The notes under the pieces were generated by a model. The model was given only the letters and a program-made list of their open reading frames with translations, had not been told where the DNA came from and did no database searches. 64,000 nt of DNA from Catellatospora bangladeshensis. GTDB taxonomy: Bacteria > Actinomycetota > Actinomycetes > Mycobacteriales > Micromonosporaceae. The stretch lies in contig NZ_BONF01000019.1 in the NCBI RefSeq assembly GCF_016862575.1, positions 1 to 64,000 on the forward strand. The letters run 5' to 3'. Positions 23,828 through 33,416 of the stretch are shown one piece after another (position 1 is the first letter of the stretch; every line of letters begins with the position of its first letter). The position numbers were made by a program, and so were the translations under genes.

Positions 23828-26800
23828 TCAGGACCCGTAGACGTCGAACTCCCACAGCGAGTAGCCCCACTGGGTGGCGCGCGCCGTGCCGTTGATCCGG
23901 ACATAGCGGCCGGAGCCGGAGACCGTGAGGTCGTCGGTGCCGCCGTTGCCGGTGGTGGTCGACGAGACCGTGGTCCAGCTGCTGTTGTCGTTCGAGACCT
24001 GCACCTGGTAGGCGGTGGCGTACGCGGCCTCCCAGTTCAGGACCACGCGGCTGATCGACCGGTTCTGGCCGAGGTCCACGGTGATCCACTGCGGGTCGCT
24101 GTAGAGGCTGCTCCAGCGGGTGGCCGTGTTGCCGTCCACCGCGTTGGCCGCGACGTTCGTACCGGCCTCGGTGCTGGACACGGTGACCGGGCGGCCGCGC
24201 GACAGCAGGGTCGTGCCGCTGACCGGGGACCCGTAGACGTTCAGGTCCCAGATCGAGTAGCCGTACTGGGTCAGGCCGCGCTGGGTGCCGTAGACGCGCA
24301 CGTAGCGGCCGGTGCCGGTGACGTTGAGGTCGTCCACGCCGCCGTCGCCGGTGGCGGTGGAGAAGACCGACGTCCAGGCGCTGTTGTCACTGGACACCTC
24401 GACCCGGTAGGCGCGCCCGAAGGCGGCCTCCCAGTTGATCCGGACCCGGTTGAGCGTGTACTGCTGGCCCAGGTCCACGGTGATCCACTGCGGGTCGGCG
24501 TAGAGGCTGCTCCAGCGGGTGGCGGAGTTGCCGTCGACCGCGTTGGCGGCGACGTTGGCCCCGGCCTCGGTGCTGGACGCGGTCACCGGGCGGCCCTGCG
24601 CCAGGTCGCTGCCGCCGCCCGGCGGGGTGGTGCCCACGCCGCTGCCGATGAACGTGTAGCTGTCCACGTCGTACAGCGCGCCGGTGCCCGAGCCGGTGAA
24701 CACCAGGTACAGGTCGTGCGTGCCGTCGTCGGGCTTCGTCACCGGGGCGGTCAGCTCGGTGTAGTTGTCCCAGCCGCCGGTGCTCGGCACGGTGATCCGG
24801 GCCACCTCGGGGCCGGTCGTCGAGTCGTACCGGAAGGACAGCACGCCGCCCGCGTTGGCCGAGGAGACCCGGGCCTTGACGCTGGTGATGCCCTTCAGGC
24901 TGACCGCGTGGTGCCGGACCGACTCGCCGTTCTGGATGTCGCCGAGCCGCTGGCCGCCCTCGGCGGCGGCCTGGGCGACCACGCGCGGCCCGTTCAGGGT
25001 CACGTAGTGCTCGGCCTGCCACTGCTTGGGCCACAGGGTGAGCTGCTGCTCGCCGGTCAGCGGCACGGTGCCGGTGGCGCCGCGGTCGGTGTAGCTGCCG
25101 CGGACCACGAAGAACTGCACCGCGTCGAGCCCGGCGTGGATCGGGCCGGTGTTGAAGGTGAAGCCGCAGCCGGTGCCCTGGCCCTCCTCGTGCGCGTGCT
25201 CCTGGTGGCCCAGGGCCACCCGGACCACCACGTTGCCGCAGGCGATGGTGCCGTCCTGCGCGTCGGTGGAGGAGGCCGTGGCGGTGATGTTGTCGCCCCA
25301 GCCGTAGACGCCGCCGTTCGGGATGGACCCGACGGTGGTGACCGGCCGGTTGTTGCCGACCACGATCGGCAGCACGGTGGTGCCGGAGCGGCCGGTGCCG
25401 TCGTTGACGGTCAGCCGGGCGCGCTTGTCGCCCACGGTGGTGTACGTGTACGACGGGTTCGCCGCGGTGGAGTCCGTGGTCCCGTTGTTGTCGAAGTCCC
25501 AGGCGTAGGTCAGCGGGTCGCCGTCGGGGTCGCTGCTGCCCGCGCTGGAGAAGGTCACCGCGAGCGGCGCGAGGCCGTTGTCCCGGTTGGCCGTGGCCAC
25601 GGCGATCGGCGAGCGCCCGCCCGCCACATAGTTGATTTTGTACAGGCCCGCCGCGACGTCGCCGGAGAAGTATCCGTTGCCGTACTCGAGCAGGTAGAGC
25701 GAGCCGTCCGGCCCGAACTCCATGTCGATCGGGTGCACCAGCTGCATCCCGGCCACGACCGGCTCGATGACCGTCGGGTTGCCGGTCGCCGCGTTGCCGT
25801 TGCTGAACTGGACCTCCTTGATCCAGTTACGGCAGTACTCGGTGATGATCAGCTTGTTGTCGTAGTACTGCGGCCACTTCACGTCCGAGACCAGGTTCGG
25901 GTTGTAGTGGTAGACCTCGGCGTGGTTGGGCGAGCCGCAGCCGCCGGGGTTGTCCAGGGCGGGCCAGTCGACGCTGCCGCCGTGCTGCTCCCACACCAGC
26001 GCGCCCTTGGTCGCCGGGAGCTGCTGCAGGCCGGTGTTGCGGGGCGAGTTGTTGACCGGGCCGGTGCTGCCGCCGCACGGGAACCAGCCGCGCGGGCTGT
26101 TGGTGGCGAAGTCCCAGTCGTTGTAGGCGACGTTCGGGCCGCCGCAGTACGGCCAGCCGTAGTTGCCGGGCCCGCTCGCGCGGTTGTACTCGTCGTAGGC
26201 GGCCGGGCCCCGGTTGGGGATGGTGGCGCCCGCGTCCGGGCCGACCTCGCCCCAGTAGAGGGTGTTGTTGGCCTGCTTGTCGACCCAGATGCGGTACGGG
26301 TTGCGTACGCCCATGATGTAGATCTCGGGCCGGGTGCCGGCCGTGCCCTGGGCGAACAGGTTGCCCGGCGGGATGGTGTAGGTCCCGTTGCTCTCCGGGT
26401 GGATCCGGTTGATCTTGCCGCGCAGGTCGTTGGTGTTGCCCGAGGTGCGCTGCGCGTCGTACTGCGCGTCCCGGCTGGTCCGCTCGTCGATCGGGGCCAT
26501 GCCCGCCGAGTCGCCGCCGGAGTTGGTGTTGTCGCCCACCGCGAAGTAGAGGTTGCCGGCCGAGTCCCAGGTCATCGAGCCCGCGGAGTGGCAGCACAGC
26601 CGCCGCTCGGTGGGCCACTCGATGAGCTTGGTCTCGCTGGCCGCGTCCAGCACCAGCGTGCCGGTGTTGAAGGTGAACCGGCTGATCCGGTTGACCAGCG
26701 GCGTGGCCACCGGCGAGTAGAACAGGTACACCCAGCGGTTCGTGGCGAACTGCGGGTGCAGCGTGATGCCGATCAGGCCGTCCTCGAACCGGGCGTCGAG

Positions 26801-27103
26801 CTGCAGGGTCAGCGCCACGGTGGTCGAGTTGGTGGCCGGGTTGAACAGGCGCACCTGGCCACCGCCGGAGCTGGTGCCCCGGTTGATGTAGAGGACCTTG
26901 CCGTCGGGCAGCACGGACAGCTCGATCGGCTCGCCCATGGACAGCCCGCCGTCCAGCTTCACCTTCTCGAAGCTGCTGGTCGGGGGCGGTGCGGCGGCCG
27001 CCGGGGCGGGTGCGGCGGTGACGCTGACGGCGCTGGCCGTGAGGCTGGCCAGCAGCAGCATGGCCAGGCCCGCGGCGAGGCGGGGTCGGGTACTTCGTGG
27101 CAT
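23828..27103 (-). CDS. Secreted sugar-dehydrogenase-like propeller with PKD, CBM6-like and two F5/8C domains
   Basis: 1091 aa from ATG 27103, which gives a typical signal peptide (LAAGLAMLLLASLTASAVS). The frame is open further upstream, with another possible ATG at 27228, but that would bury the signal peptide. Propeller about 45-500 (CCHSAGSMTWDSAGNLYFAVGD, SGNTNDLRGKINRIHPES), PKD about 505-585, an Ig-like domain with DAQDGTIACGNV, a CBM6-like domain about 690-815 (AEGGQRLGDIQNGESVRHHAV), then two F5/8C domains with NAVDGNxATRWSSLYxDPQW. Same first domains as the 18597 gene but with discoidin domains instead of the trefoil, an example of module swapping. Confidence 0.82.
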   Translation of the reverse strand: MPRSTRPRLAAGLAMLLLASLTASAVSVTAAPAPAAAAPPPTSSFEKVKLDGGLSMGEPIELSVLPDGKVLYINRGTSSGGGQVRLFNPATNSTTVALTLQLDARFEDGLIGITLHPQFATNRWVYLFYSPVATPLVNRISRFTFNTGTLVLDAASETKLIEWPTERRLCCHSAGSMTWDSAGNLYFAVGDNTNSGGDSAGMAPIDERTSRDAQYDAQRTSGNTNDLRGKINRIHPESNGTYTIPPGNLFAQGTAGTRPEIYIMGVRNPYRIWVDKQANNTLYWGEVGPDAGATIPNRGPAAYDEYNRASGPGNYGWPYCGGPNVAYNDWDFATNSPRGWFPCGGSTGPVNNSPRNTGLQQLPATKGALVWEQHGGSVDWPALDNPGGCGSPNHAEVYHYNPNLVSDVKWPQYYDNKLIITEYCRNWIKEVQFSNGNAATGNPTVIEPVVAGMQLVHPIDMEFGPDGSLYLLEYGNGYFSGDVAAGLYKINYVAGGRSPIAVATANRDNGLAPLAVTFSSAGSSDPDGDPLTYAWDFDNNGTTDSTAANPSYTYTTVGDKRARLTVNDGTGRSGTTVLPIVVGNNRPVTTVGSIPNGGVYGWGDNITATASSTDAQDGTIACGNVVVRVALGHQEHAHEEGQGTGCGFTFNTGPIHAGLDAVQFFVVRGSYTDRGATGTVPLTGEQQLTLWPKQWQAEHYVTLNGPRVVAQAAAEGGQRLGDIQNGESVRHHAVSLKGITSVKARVSSANAGGVLSFRYDSTTGPEVARITVPSTGGWDNYTELTAPVTKPDDGTHDLYLVFTGSGTGALYDVDSYTFIGSGVGTTPPGGGSDLAQGRPVTASSTEAGANVAANAVDGNSATRWSSLYADPQWITVDLGQQYTLNRVRINWEAAFGRAYRVEVSSDNSAWTSVFSTATGDGGVDDLNVTGTGRYVRVYGTQRGLTQYGYSIWDLNVYGSPVSGTTLLSRGRPVTVSSTEAGTNVAANAVDGNTATRWSSLYSDPQWITVDLGQNRSISRVVLNWEAAYATAYQVQVSNDNSSWTTVSSTTTGNGGTDDLTVSGSGRYVRINGTARATQWGYSLWEFDVYGS

Positions 27104-27424
27104 GGCGACGCTCCGGTGGGGGTCGGCGGGGATCGGGCGGGCGACCTCGGGGGTGCGCACGGCCCATCGGCCGACCTGCCACCGCGACTGCGGCGCAGGA
27201 GGTGGTGCTTCGGCGACGGGTGCGGCCATGACGCGTTCCCTCGGGTCGGGACCCGGACGGTGCCCCGTGCCGCCCGTGGAGGCGGTGCGCGGAGAGCGGC
27301 CGGGCCACCGGGCCGCCGCGGTGGTGCCGCGAGGACCCGGACGTCGGTCCGGAGCCGGGTCGCCGAATGACCGGCTCCGAGATGGCGGTGCGGGGGGCCG
27401 GACGGACGCGGCCCCCCGCACGAA
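27104..27424. other. Intergenic region with terminator, no gene seen
   Basis: 321 bases between the GH95-like gene and the downstream propeller gene. It holds a hairpin at 27388-27421 and, presumably, the promoter of the propeller gene, but I found no copy of the TCCTATAGGA operator here. Confidence 0.5.
27388..27421 (-). terminator. Hairpin terminator after the GH95-like gene
   Basis: GTGCGGGGGGCC pairs with GGCCCCCCGCAC around a 10-base loop, 3 bases after the stop codon of the minus-strand gene. Confidence 0.85.
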
Positions 27425-30400
27425 TCAGAGTGTGATCATGTCGAACTTCTCCCACGGCCCGATGGCCGTGCGATTGGCGATGAGCGAGCCCGCACCGGCG
27501 TTCTCGGCCACCACGTAGAGGTTGTTGACCGTGGCCCGCAGGCTCACCGTGTTGTCGGAGTTGCGGACCAGCGCGAACGTCTCCCAGGAGCCGGCCGAGG
27601 CGCGGTTGGCCAGCAGCGGGTTGGCGCCCGCGTTCTCGGCGCAGACGAACTGGCCGTTGCTGCGAGCCTTGAGCGCGACGTTTCCGCCGCCGAGGTCGAC
27701 CACCTCGAACTGCTGGGCGGTGCCGGTGGTCGTGGAGTTGGCGATCAGCGCCGTGGTGGCGTTGGCCGCGGTGACGTACTGGCCGTTGGCCAGGGCGCGC
27801 AGCGCGACATAACCCGTGGGCTGCGGGTTGCCGCCGCCGGTGGTGACGCGCAGCGCGTCCACGATCGCCACCGAGGTGGTCTTGTTGACGATGCGGATCG
27901 TGTGCTGCGCGTTGGCCAGGCCGGTCTTCGACCAGACCACCACCTGCGCCTGCCGCGCGCCGGACACGTTCAGGTTGACGTTGGCCTGGAACACGCCGTC
28001 GAGGTACACGTCGACGTTGCCCATGTCGCTGAACCGCTCAGACAGGTACTCGATGCCGGTGCCGGTGAAGGTGTAGCTGGCCGCGGCGTTGACGGTGTTG
28101 GTGTGGTGGGTGTCGTCGTTGTAGTCGCCGTAGCCCCGGCCGGTGGTGTGGTACCACCCGGCGTCGTAGGTCAGCTCGGTGTTGTTGACCAGCCCGCCTC
28201 CGCCGCCGGTGCCCAGGCCCAGCGTCGAGGCGGTGTTGCGCAGCGACTTGGCGTCGTTGTTCTGCGTGCCGGTCAGCGTGGCCGTGGTGTAGTTGGCCAG
28301 CGGCTTGGCGGTGCGCTCGACCACGTACACCGTGTTCGCGGCGGTGGCGAAGCTGATCTCCGCCGCGCTGGACGTCGTGATGATCGCGTTGTCGCTGGTG
28401 CGGCGCACCCGGACCTGCTGGGTGCCCCACGGGTTGACCACCGTGGCGTTCTTGCCGAACTGGCTGCGCAGGCCCACGTACTTGATCTCGCCGGCCTCGC
28501 GCTCCGAGCTGACCAGGAAGCCGTCCTTGGCCAGCAGCGTGAACTTGCCGACGAAGGACGAGTCGGTCGGCACCGCCGGGAACACCCTGATCTTGTCGTT
28601 GTAGCTCTGCATCAGCGACTCGTTCATGGCGACCAGGTGGATGCCCAGGTACTCGAACACCCCGTTGGTGTTGTTGGTCATGCCGTTGGGGTAGTTCTGG
28701 TAGCGCTGCAGCATCAGCTTCATGCCGTTGAACGCCTGGTCGCCCAGGCCCAGCCGGGCCGCCTGCGCGTGGTCGTTCGCCCACACGTTGCTGTACGGGT
28801 TGGGCCGCACGTTCCAGGTGTTCAGCGCGGTGCCGTAGTCGGCGTAGCCGATGCCGGTGCGGTCGTAGGGCCAGATCAGCTCGGCCGACACGTTCTCACC
28901 GTTGCGCGTGGGCGACGTCGGCGGGTCGTGCGGCAGCCAGGCGTTGTTGGAGATCTGGTACGGCCACAGGTTGTCGACCAGGTTCTGCCAGCCGGCGCGC
29001 AGCCCGCTGTCGAGGCCGAGCTGCGTGCTGACCTGGATGGTCAGCGGGGCCAGCAGCCGCACCGCGGCCAGGTCCGTGATCGCGTTGCGCACGTCCCAGT
29101 AGGTCTCGTGCGCGTTGCTGTTGACCATCTGGTACTTGCCGTTGATCAGCTGGAACCGGTTCTGGTAGAAGCGCAGCGCGTCCTTCAGGTACGGGTACAC
29201 CGTGTTCTGCAGGTACGCGGTGTCGTTGGTGTACCGGTACTGCAGGTACATGTTGTACGCGGCCTCGGTGCCGGTGGAGTAGATGTCGTTGACGTAGTCG
29301 CTGTTGATGGTGCCGCGGGCGTTGCCGTCCCAGCCCATCGTCTCCGGCACCCACAGCGAGTCCGTGCCGTACCTGGTCTGCGTGTACGCCTTGAGCGCGG
29401 CGTAGTTGCGGCTGTAGAGCCGGTTGAACACCGCCATCATGTCGGCGTGGTTGCTGGCCAGGAACGAGTTGTAGACGTCGCGCTGGTTCCAGTACCAGTA
29501 CCCGTTGCTCCACTTGGTCTGGTCGCCGGTCGCCCGGAACACGCCGTTGATGAAGTGCACCGGGTAGTTGCCGAACCCGCCCGCCGCGATCATGTACGTG
29601 GACAGGTAGTACACGTTCTCCAGGTAGTCGGCCTCGCCGTTGGAGTTCGAGTACTGCACGAACGACTTGCCCCAGAAGTTGTGCCACCAGTTCTTGTAGT
29701 TGGTGAACGTCGTGCTGTAACCAGTGGACTTCGCCGAGTTCAGCTGGTTCTTGGCCTGGGCGACCGAGTCGAGGTTCGGGGAGTTGATCCGGCTGGCCGC
29801 GGTGAACCAGATGGTGTAGCTCGACGTCGGCGTGATGCTCAGCCGCACCCGGGTCCCGTTGACCACCGACGCCGTGTACGACGCACCCTCGACCGTGGCG
29901 GCGAAGGTGTAGCCGAAGTTGTTCGGGTCGGCCTGGCCCCGGCTGAACCACGCGGCCGAGGAGTCGCTGCCGGTGGACACGGTGCGCCAGGTGGTCAGGT
30001 TGGGCACGTCGGCGCTGTTGGAGACCCCGTTCGGGTCCCACAGGCTCAGCTCCAGCGTCGCGCTCGACACCCCGCCACGGGCGTCGTCGACGTGGATGCC
30101 CATCACCTCGGAGCCGGGCGAGCCCATCATGGTGACAGTGCGGTTGCTGTCGTACTTCGTGGTCAGCGTGCCGTCGTACAGCGACAGGCGCTGCTGGAAG
30201 GTGCTGGAACCGGAGTCCAGGGCCGGGCTGGTGTTGAAGTTGAGCATGCCGGCCGCGAACGCCGACTGCTGCGACAGGTCCACGCCGGACACCTGGGCGG
30301 TGATCCCGTTGGCGGACCAGACCATGGCGCCGGTCTTGCCGTTGCCGACGGTGAGGCCGTGCAGCGGGTTGGTGTTCTGGCGGTTGTAGACGACGTCGTG

Positions 30401-30562
30401 CTTGGACAGGTATCCGGCGTAGTTGACGTTGAGCGCGCCGGTGGAGCTGTTGAACGCGGCGTCGGTCGGCGACGCCAGGGCGGGAGCGGCGGGGGCGGCC
30501 GCGCCCAGGCCGGCGGCGACGAGCGCCGCGACGGCCAGTCGTAGCGACTTGCTGAGGTTCAT
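27425..30562 (-). CDS. Secreted GH95-like (alpha/alpha)6-barrel protein with trefoil domain
   Basis: 1045 aa. Signal peptide about 1-30. N-terminal beta-sandwich with HGLTVGNGKTGAMVW (about 68-82), the substrate-side motif of GH95-like enzymes, then a helical barrel about 270-620 (YWYWNQRDVYNSFLASNHAD, VPETMGWDG, NSNAHETYWDVRNAITDLAA, NGENVSAELIWPYDRTG) and a C-terminal beta region to about 770. Then a small beta-sandwich (about 800-905, YLDGVFQANVNLN) and a fascin-like trefoil (about 915-1045). Related proteins are annotated as DUF5703 or GH95 alpha-L-fucosidase-like; the sugar specificity is not clear. A TCCTATAGGA operator overlaps its promoter. Confidence 0.78.
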   Translation of the reverse strand: MNLSKSLRLAVAALVAAGLGAAAPAAPALASPTDAAFNSSTGALNVNYAGYLSKHDVVYNRQNTNPLHGLTVGNGKTGAMVWSANGITAQVSGVDLSQQSAFAAGMLNFNTSPALDSGSSTFQQRLSLYDGTLTTKYDSNRTVTMMGSPGSEVMGIHVDDARGGVSSATLELSLWDPNGVSNSADVPNLTTWRTVSTGSDSSAAWFSRGQADPNNFGYTFAATVEGASYTASVVNGTRVRLSITPTSSYTIWFTAASRINSPNLDSVAQAKNQLNSAKSTGYSTTFTNYKNWWHNFWGKSFVQYSNSNGEADYLENVYYLSTYMIAAGGFGNYPVHFINGVFRATGDQTKWSNGYWYWNQRDVYNSFLASNHADMMAVFNRLYSRNYAALKAYTQTRYGTDSLWVPETMGWDGNARGTINSDYVNDIYSTGTEAAYNMYLQYRYTNDTAYLQNTVYPYLKDALRFYQNRFQLINGKYQMVNSNAHETYWDVRNAITDLAAVRLLAPLTIQVSTQLGLDSGLRAGWQNLVDNLWPYQISNNAWLPHDPPTSPTRNGENVSAELIWPYDRTGIGYADYGTALNTWNVRPNPYSNVWANDHAQAARLGLGDQAFNGMKLMLQRYQNYPNGMTNNTNGVFEYLGIHLVAMNESLMQSYNDKIRVFPAVPTDSSFVGKFTLLAKDGFLVSSEREAGEIKYVGLRSQFGKNATVVNPWGTQQVRVRRTSDNAIITTSSAAEISFATAANTVYVVERTAKPLANYTTATLTGTQNNDAKSLRNTASTLGLGTGGGGGLVNNTELTYDAGWYHTTGRGYGDYNDDTHHTNTVNAAASYTFTGTGIEYLSERFSDMGNVDVYLDGVFQANVNLNVSGARQAQVVVWSKTGLANAQHTIRIVNKTTSVAIVDALRVTTGGGNPQPTGYVALRALANGQYVTAANATTALIANSTTTGTAQQFEVVDLGGGNVALKARSNGQFVCAENAGANPLLANRASAGSWETFALVRNSDNTVSLRATVNNLYVVAENAGAGSLIANRTAIGPWEKFDMITL

Positions 30563-30619
30563 GGGGGTATGACCTCCGCGAGATGGGGGCAGAGTTTCCG
30601 GCCTGTTACCGGACCGTGT

Positions 30620-30652
30620 ATGAAATATCCTATAGGATAGAGGAAGATCAGG
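30620..30652 (-). promoter_or_regulatory. Promoter/operator of the GH95-like gene
   Basis: ATCCTATAGGAT at 30627-30638. On the minus strand TTAACC about 16 bases before TATAGG gives a possible -35/-10 pair, so the palindrome would cover the -10 box. The gene start is about 65 bases away, with GGAGG before its ATG. Confidence 0.65.
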
Positions 30653-30718
30653 TTAAGACATGTCGCTGTTTATATGGAAATTGGTGGGCTCAGTGGATTC
30701 CTGAGCGATCCTGTTGCC

Positions 30719-31801
30719 TCAGGCCGATCTGCTCGCCACGAATTCCGCCAGCCCCGCCAGCGCCTGCCGCGCGTCCGGCGCGAGATCCAGGAAGTCCAGC
30801 GCACGCAGCGACTCCGCCCGCGCCGCCGCGATCCGCTCCTCCACCGCCGCCAGCGCCCCACTGCCGGCCACCGCCTCCCGCACCAGCCGTGCCCCCGGCT
30901 CGTCCAGCTGCGGATCCCCCACGTGCGCCGACAGCACCGCACGCGATCGCACGTCGGCGCGCGCGTACGCCTCCGCCAGCAGCTGCGTCGGCTTGCCCTG
31001 GCGCAGGTCGTCCAGGGTGGACTTGCCCGTGCGCGCCGGGTCGCCGAACACCCCCAGCACGTCGTCGCGCAGCTGGAACGCCTCGCCCAGCGGCTCGCCG
31101 TACGCGGCCAGCCCGTCCAGCACCGCGTCCGGCGCCCCGGCCAGCGTCGCCCCGATCTGCAGCGGCCGCACCACCGAGTAGCGCCCCGTCTTCAGCTGCA
31201 CCACCCGCGCCGCGCGGGCCGGCGCGCCCGGCCCGAAGTCGGCCATCGCCTGCGCGACGACCTCCAGATACTCCCCCGCCACCGCCTCGGTGCGCATCAC
31301 CGCGAACAGGCGCCGCGCCTGCGCCAGCCGCACCGGCTCCACCGGGCACCCGGCCAGCAGCTCCTCGGCCCACATCGCGCACAGGTCGCCGCAGAGCAGC
31401 GCGGTGTTGCGCCCGAACGCCCGCGCGTCCCCGCGCCAGCCCGCGCGCGCGTGCGCCGCCGCGAACTCCTCGTGCAGCGACGGCGCGCCCCGGCGGCGGG
31501 TGCCGTCGTCGATCAGGTCGTCGTGGATCAGCGCGAAGCAGTGGAACAGCTCCAGCGCCGCGCCCGCGGTCACCGCGCGCTGGTCGTCGGCCTGCTCCGC
31601 CGGGGCCGCCGTGCCGCGCCAGGCCCAGTAGCAGAACGCCGGCCGCAGCCGCTTCCCCCCGCTCAGGATGAACCGCCGCAGCGAATCCAGCATCGGCCGC
31701 AGGTCCTCGTCGGGCCACAGCAGCCGCTGCCCGTCCACGAACCCGGCCAGCACCGCGTCGATCCGCGCGGCCAGCGGCGTCGGCGCGGGCGCGAGCGTCA
31801 C
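30719..31801 (-). CDS. Polyprenyl (isoprenoid) diphosphate synthase
   Basis: 360 aa from GTG with GGGGAG upstream. First aspartate-rich motif LIHDDLIDDGTRRRG (about residues 92-106, DDxxD) and second motif LRDDVLGVFGD (about 245-255, DDxxGD-like), plus GGKRLRP near 48. Small residues precede the first motif, so the chain length (C15-C30) cannot be read safely. It is the last gene of the ebo-type operon, after a 235-base spacer with repeats. It probably supplies the prenyl donor for the UbiA-like EboC encoded in the same operon. Confidence 0.9.
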   Translation of the reverse strand: MTLAPAPTPLAARIDAVLAGFVDGQRLLWPDEDLRPMLDSLRRFILSGGKRLRPAFCYWAWRGTAAPAEQADDQRAVTAGAALELFHCFALIHDDLIDDGTRRRGAPSLHEEFAAAHARAGWRGDARAFGRNTALLCGDLCAMWAEELLAGCPVEPVRLAQARRLFAVMRTEAVAGEYLEVVAQAMADFGPGAPARAARVVQLKTGRYSVVRPLQIGATLAGAPDAVLDGLAAYGEPLGEAFQLRDDVLGVFGDPARTGKSTLDDLRQGKPTQLLAEAYARADVRSRAVLSAHVGDPQLDEPGARLVREAVAGSGALAAVEERIAAARAESLRALDFLDLAPDARQALAGLAEFVASRSA

Positions 31802-31830
31802 GGCGCGCTCCCCACACCCGCGGGTCCGGA

Positions 31831-31893
31831 GTGCAGTTTCGGGGAAACTGCACGAATCCTCACCCCAGACCCTGTACTTTCCCCGAAACTGAC
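31831..31893. repeat. Palindromic element, family B, copy 1
   Basis: GTGCAGTTTCGGGGAAACTG hairpin, then GAATCC, a 10-base variable centre, CCCTG and the complementary TTTCCCCGAAACTG arm. The whole unit (about 62 bp) folds on itself. It lies in the spacer between EboF and the polyprenyl synthase genes. Confidence 0.8.
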
Positions 31894-31962
31894 GCGCCCA
31901 CCGGCGTGGGCCCCCACCCGCGTAGCGAGCGCCCACCCCACGGGCGTGCCCGCGCGGCCGCC

Positions 31963-32025
31963 CTGCAGTTTCGGGGAAACTGCACGAATCCCAGCGACCC
32001 ACCCTGCAGTTTCCCGGAAACTGCC
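31963..32025. repeat. Palindromic element, family B, copy 2
   Basis: Same organisation as the copy at 31831: TGCAGTTTCGGGGAAACTGC, then GAATCC, a variable centre, CCCTG and GCAGTTTCCCGGAAACTGC. Same length and orientation. It lies 11 bases after the EboF stop codon. Confidence 0.8.
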
Positions 32026-32036
32026 ACACCCCGGCG

Positions 32037-33416
32037 TCATGGCGTGCTCCCGGCGAGGCGGAGGAGGAGGGCCTTGACGTCGGTGGCGGCGATGCGGTCG
32101 ACGGCGGGGCCGGGGTCGGAGCACAGGAGCAGGGGTGCGTCGTCGGGACCGGGTGGGAGCAGGCCGTGGGAGCCCCGGATCGCCGACGCGCCCGCGTCCA
32201 GGCCGATCACGTTCATGCGGTAGCGCATGCCGAGCTTCTTGCGGACCAGCGCCTTCGCGGCACGGGCCTTGGCGGCGCCGGGGCTCGCCGGGTCGAAGAA
32301 CAGCTCGGCGGGGTCGTAGCCGGGCTTGCGGTGGATCTCGACGTGGGTGGCGAAGTCGGGGGCGCGCTTGTCGTCGAGCCAGTAGTAGTACGTGAACCAG
32401 GCGTCGGGCTCGGCGAGCAGCACCAGCTCGCCGCTGCGGGCGTGGTCCAGCCCCTGCTCGGCCTTGCCGGACTCGTCGAGCACCTGCCCGACGCCGGGCA
32501 GCTCCGCGCAGATCTTCGCGACGGCGGCCAGGTCGGCGGGGTCGCGTACGTACACATGCGCGATTTGATGATCGGCGACGGCGAACGCGCGCGAGGTGAA
32601 CGGGTCCAGGTACTCCATTCCGTCCTGGGTGTGCACGTGCAGCAGCCCGGCGGCGCGCAGCGCCCGGTTGACGTGCACGGGGCGGGACACGTCGGTGATG
32701 CCGTACTCCGAGAGCGCGACCAGCGTCGCCCCGCGCGCGGCGGCGGCGTCGAGCAGCGGGCCGAGGACCTCGTCCAGCGCGGCGGCGGCCTGGGCCGAGC
32801 GCGGGTCGGCCGGGCCGAAGCGCTGCAGGTCGTAGTCGAGATGCGGCACGTACACCAGGGTCAGGTCCGGGTCGCGGGTCTGCATGACGTGCACCGCCGC
32901 CTCGGCGATCCACTTCGACGAAGGCAGGCCCGCGCCCGGACCCCAGTACGTGAACAGCGGGAACTCGGGCAGCTCGTCGTGCAGCTCGGCCGGGATCGTG
33001 TAGCAGTCCGGCTCCTTGCGGCCGTCGGCGCGGTAGATCGGGCGCGGCGTGATCGTCCAGTCGACGTCCGCGCCCATGGCGTACCACCAGCAGATGTTCG
33101 CCACGGTGTAGCCGGGGCGGTCCCTGCGGATCGCGTCCCAGACCCGCTCGCCCTCGATGAGCGCGTGGCTCTGCCGCCACAGCAGCACCTCGCCGAGGTC
33201 GCGGAAGTACCACCCGTTGCCGACGATGCCGTGCTGCGCCGGGGTGCTCCCGGTCAGGAACGTCGCCTGCACCGAGCAGGTCACGGCCGGCACGACCGGG
33301 TCGAGGCGCGCAGTGAAGCCGTCCGCGCACGCGGCGCGCAGCCGGGGCATGCGCGCGAGCAGCCGTGGCGTCAGCCCGACGACGTCCAGCACCACCAGCG
33401 GATTGATCCGGTCCAT
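32037..33416 (-). CDS. eboF: EboF-like alkaline phosphatase-superfamily protein
   Basis: 459 aa, nucleotide pyrophosphatase/phosphodiesterase fold. The nucleophile is the Thr of VPAVTCSVQATFLTG (about residues 43-57). Metal ligands appear in VYVPHLDYDLQRFG (about 158-171), ALSEYGITDV (about 207-216) and ADHQIAHVYV (about 248-257). No signal peptide, so it acts in the cytoplasm unless carried out. Members of this family are part of ebo clusters, where they are thought to remove phosphate or nucleotide groups from an intermediate. Its start overlaps the eboE stop as TGATG. Confidence 0.85.
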   Translation of the reverse strand: MDRINPLVVLDVVGLTPRLLARMPRLRAACADGFTARLDPVVPAVTCSVQATFLTGSTPAQHGIVGNGWYFRDLGEVLLWRQSHALIEGERVWDAIRRDRPGYTVANICWWYAMGADVDWTITPRPIYRADGRKEPDCYTIPAELHDELPEFPLFTYWGPGAGLPSSKWIAEAAVHVMQTRDPDLTLVYVPHLDYDLQRFGPADPRSAQAAAALDEVLGPLLDAAAARGATLVALSEYGITDVSRPVHVNRALRAAGLLHVHTQDGMEYLDPFTSRAFAVADHQIAHVYVRDPADLAAVAKICAELPGVGQVLDESGKAEQGLDHARSGELVLLAEPDAWFTYYYWLDDKRAPDFATHVEIHRKPGYDPAELFFDPASPGAAKARAAKALVRKKLGMRYRMNVIGLDAGASAIRGSHGLLPPGPDDAPLLLCSDPGPAVDRIAATDVKALLLRLAGSTP

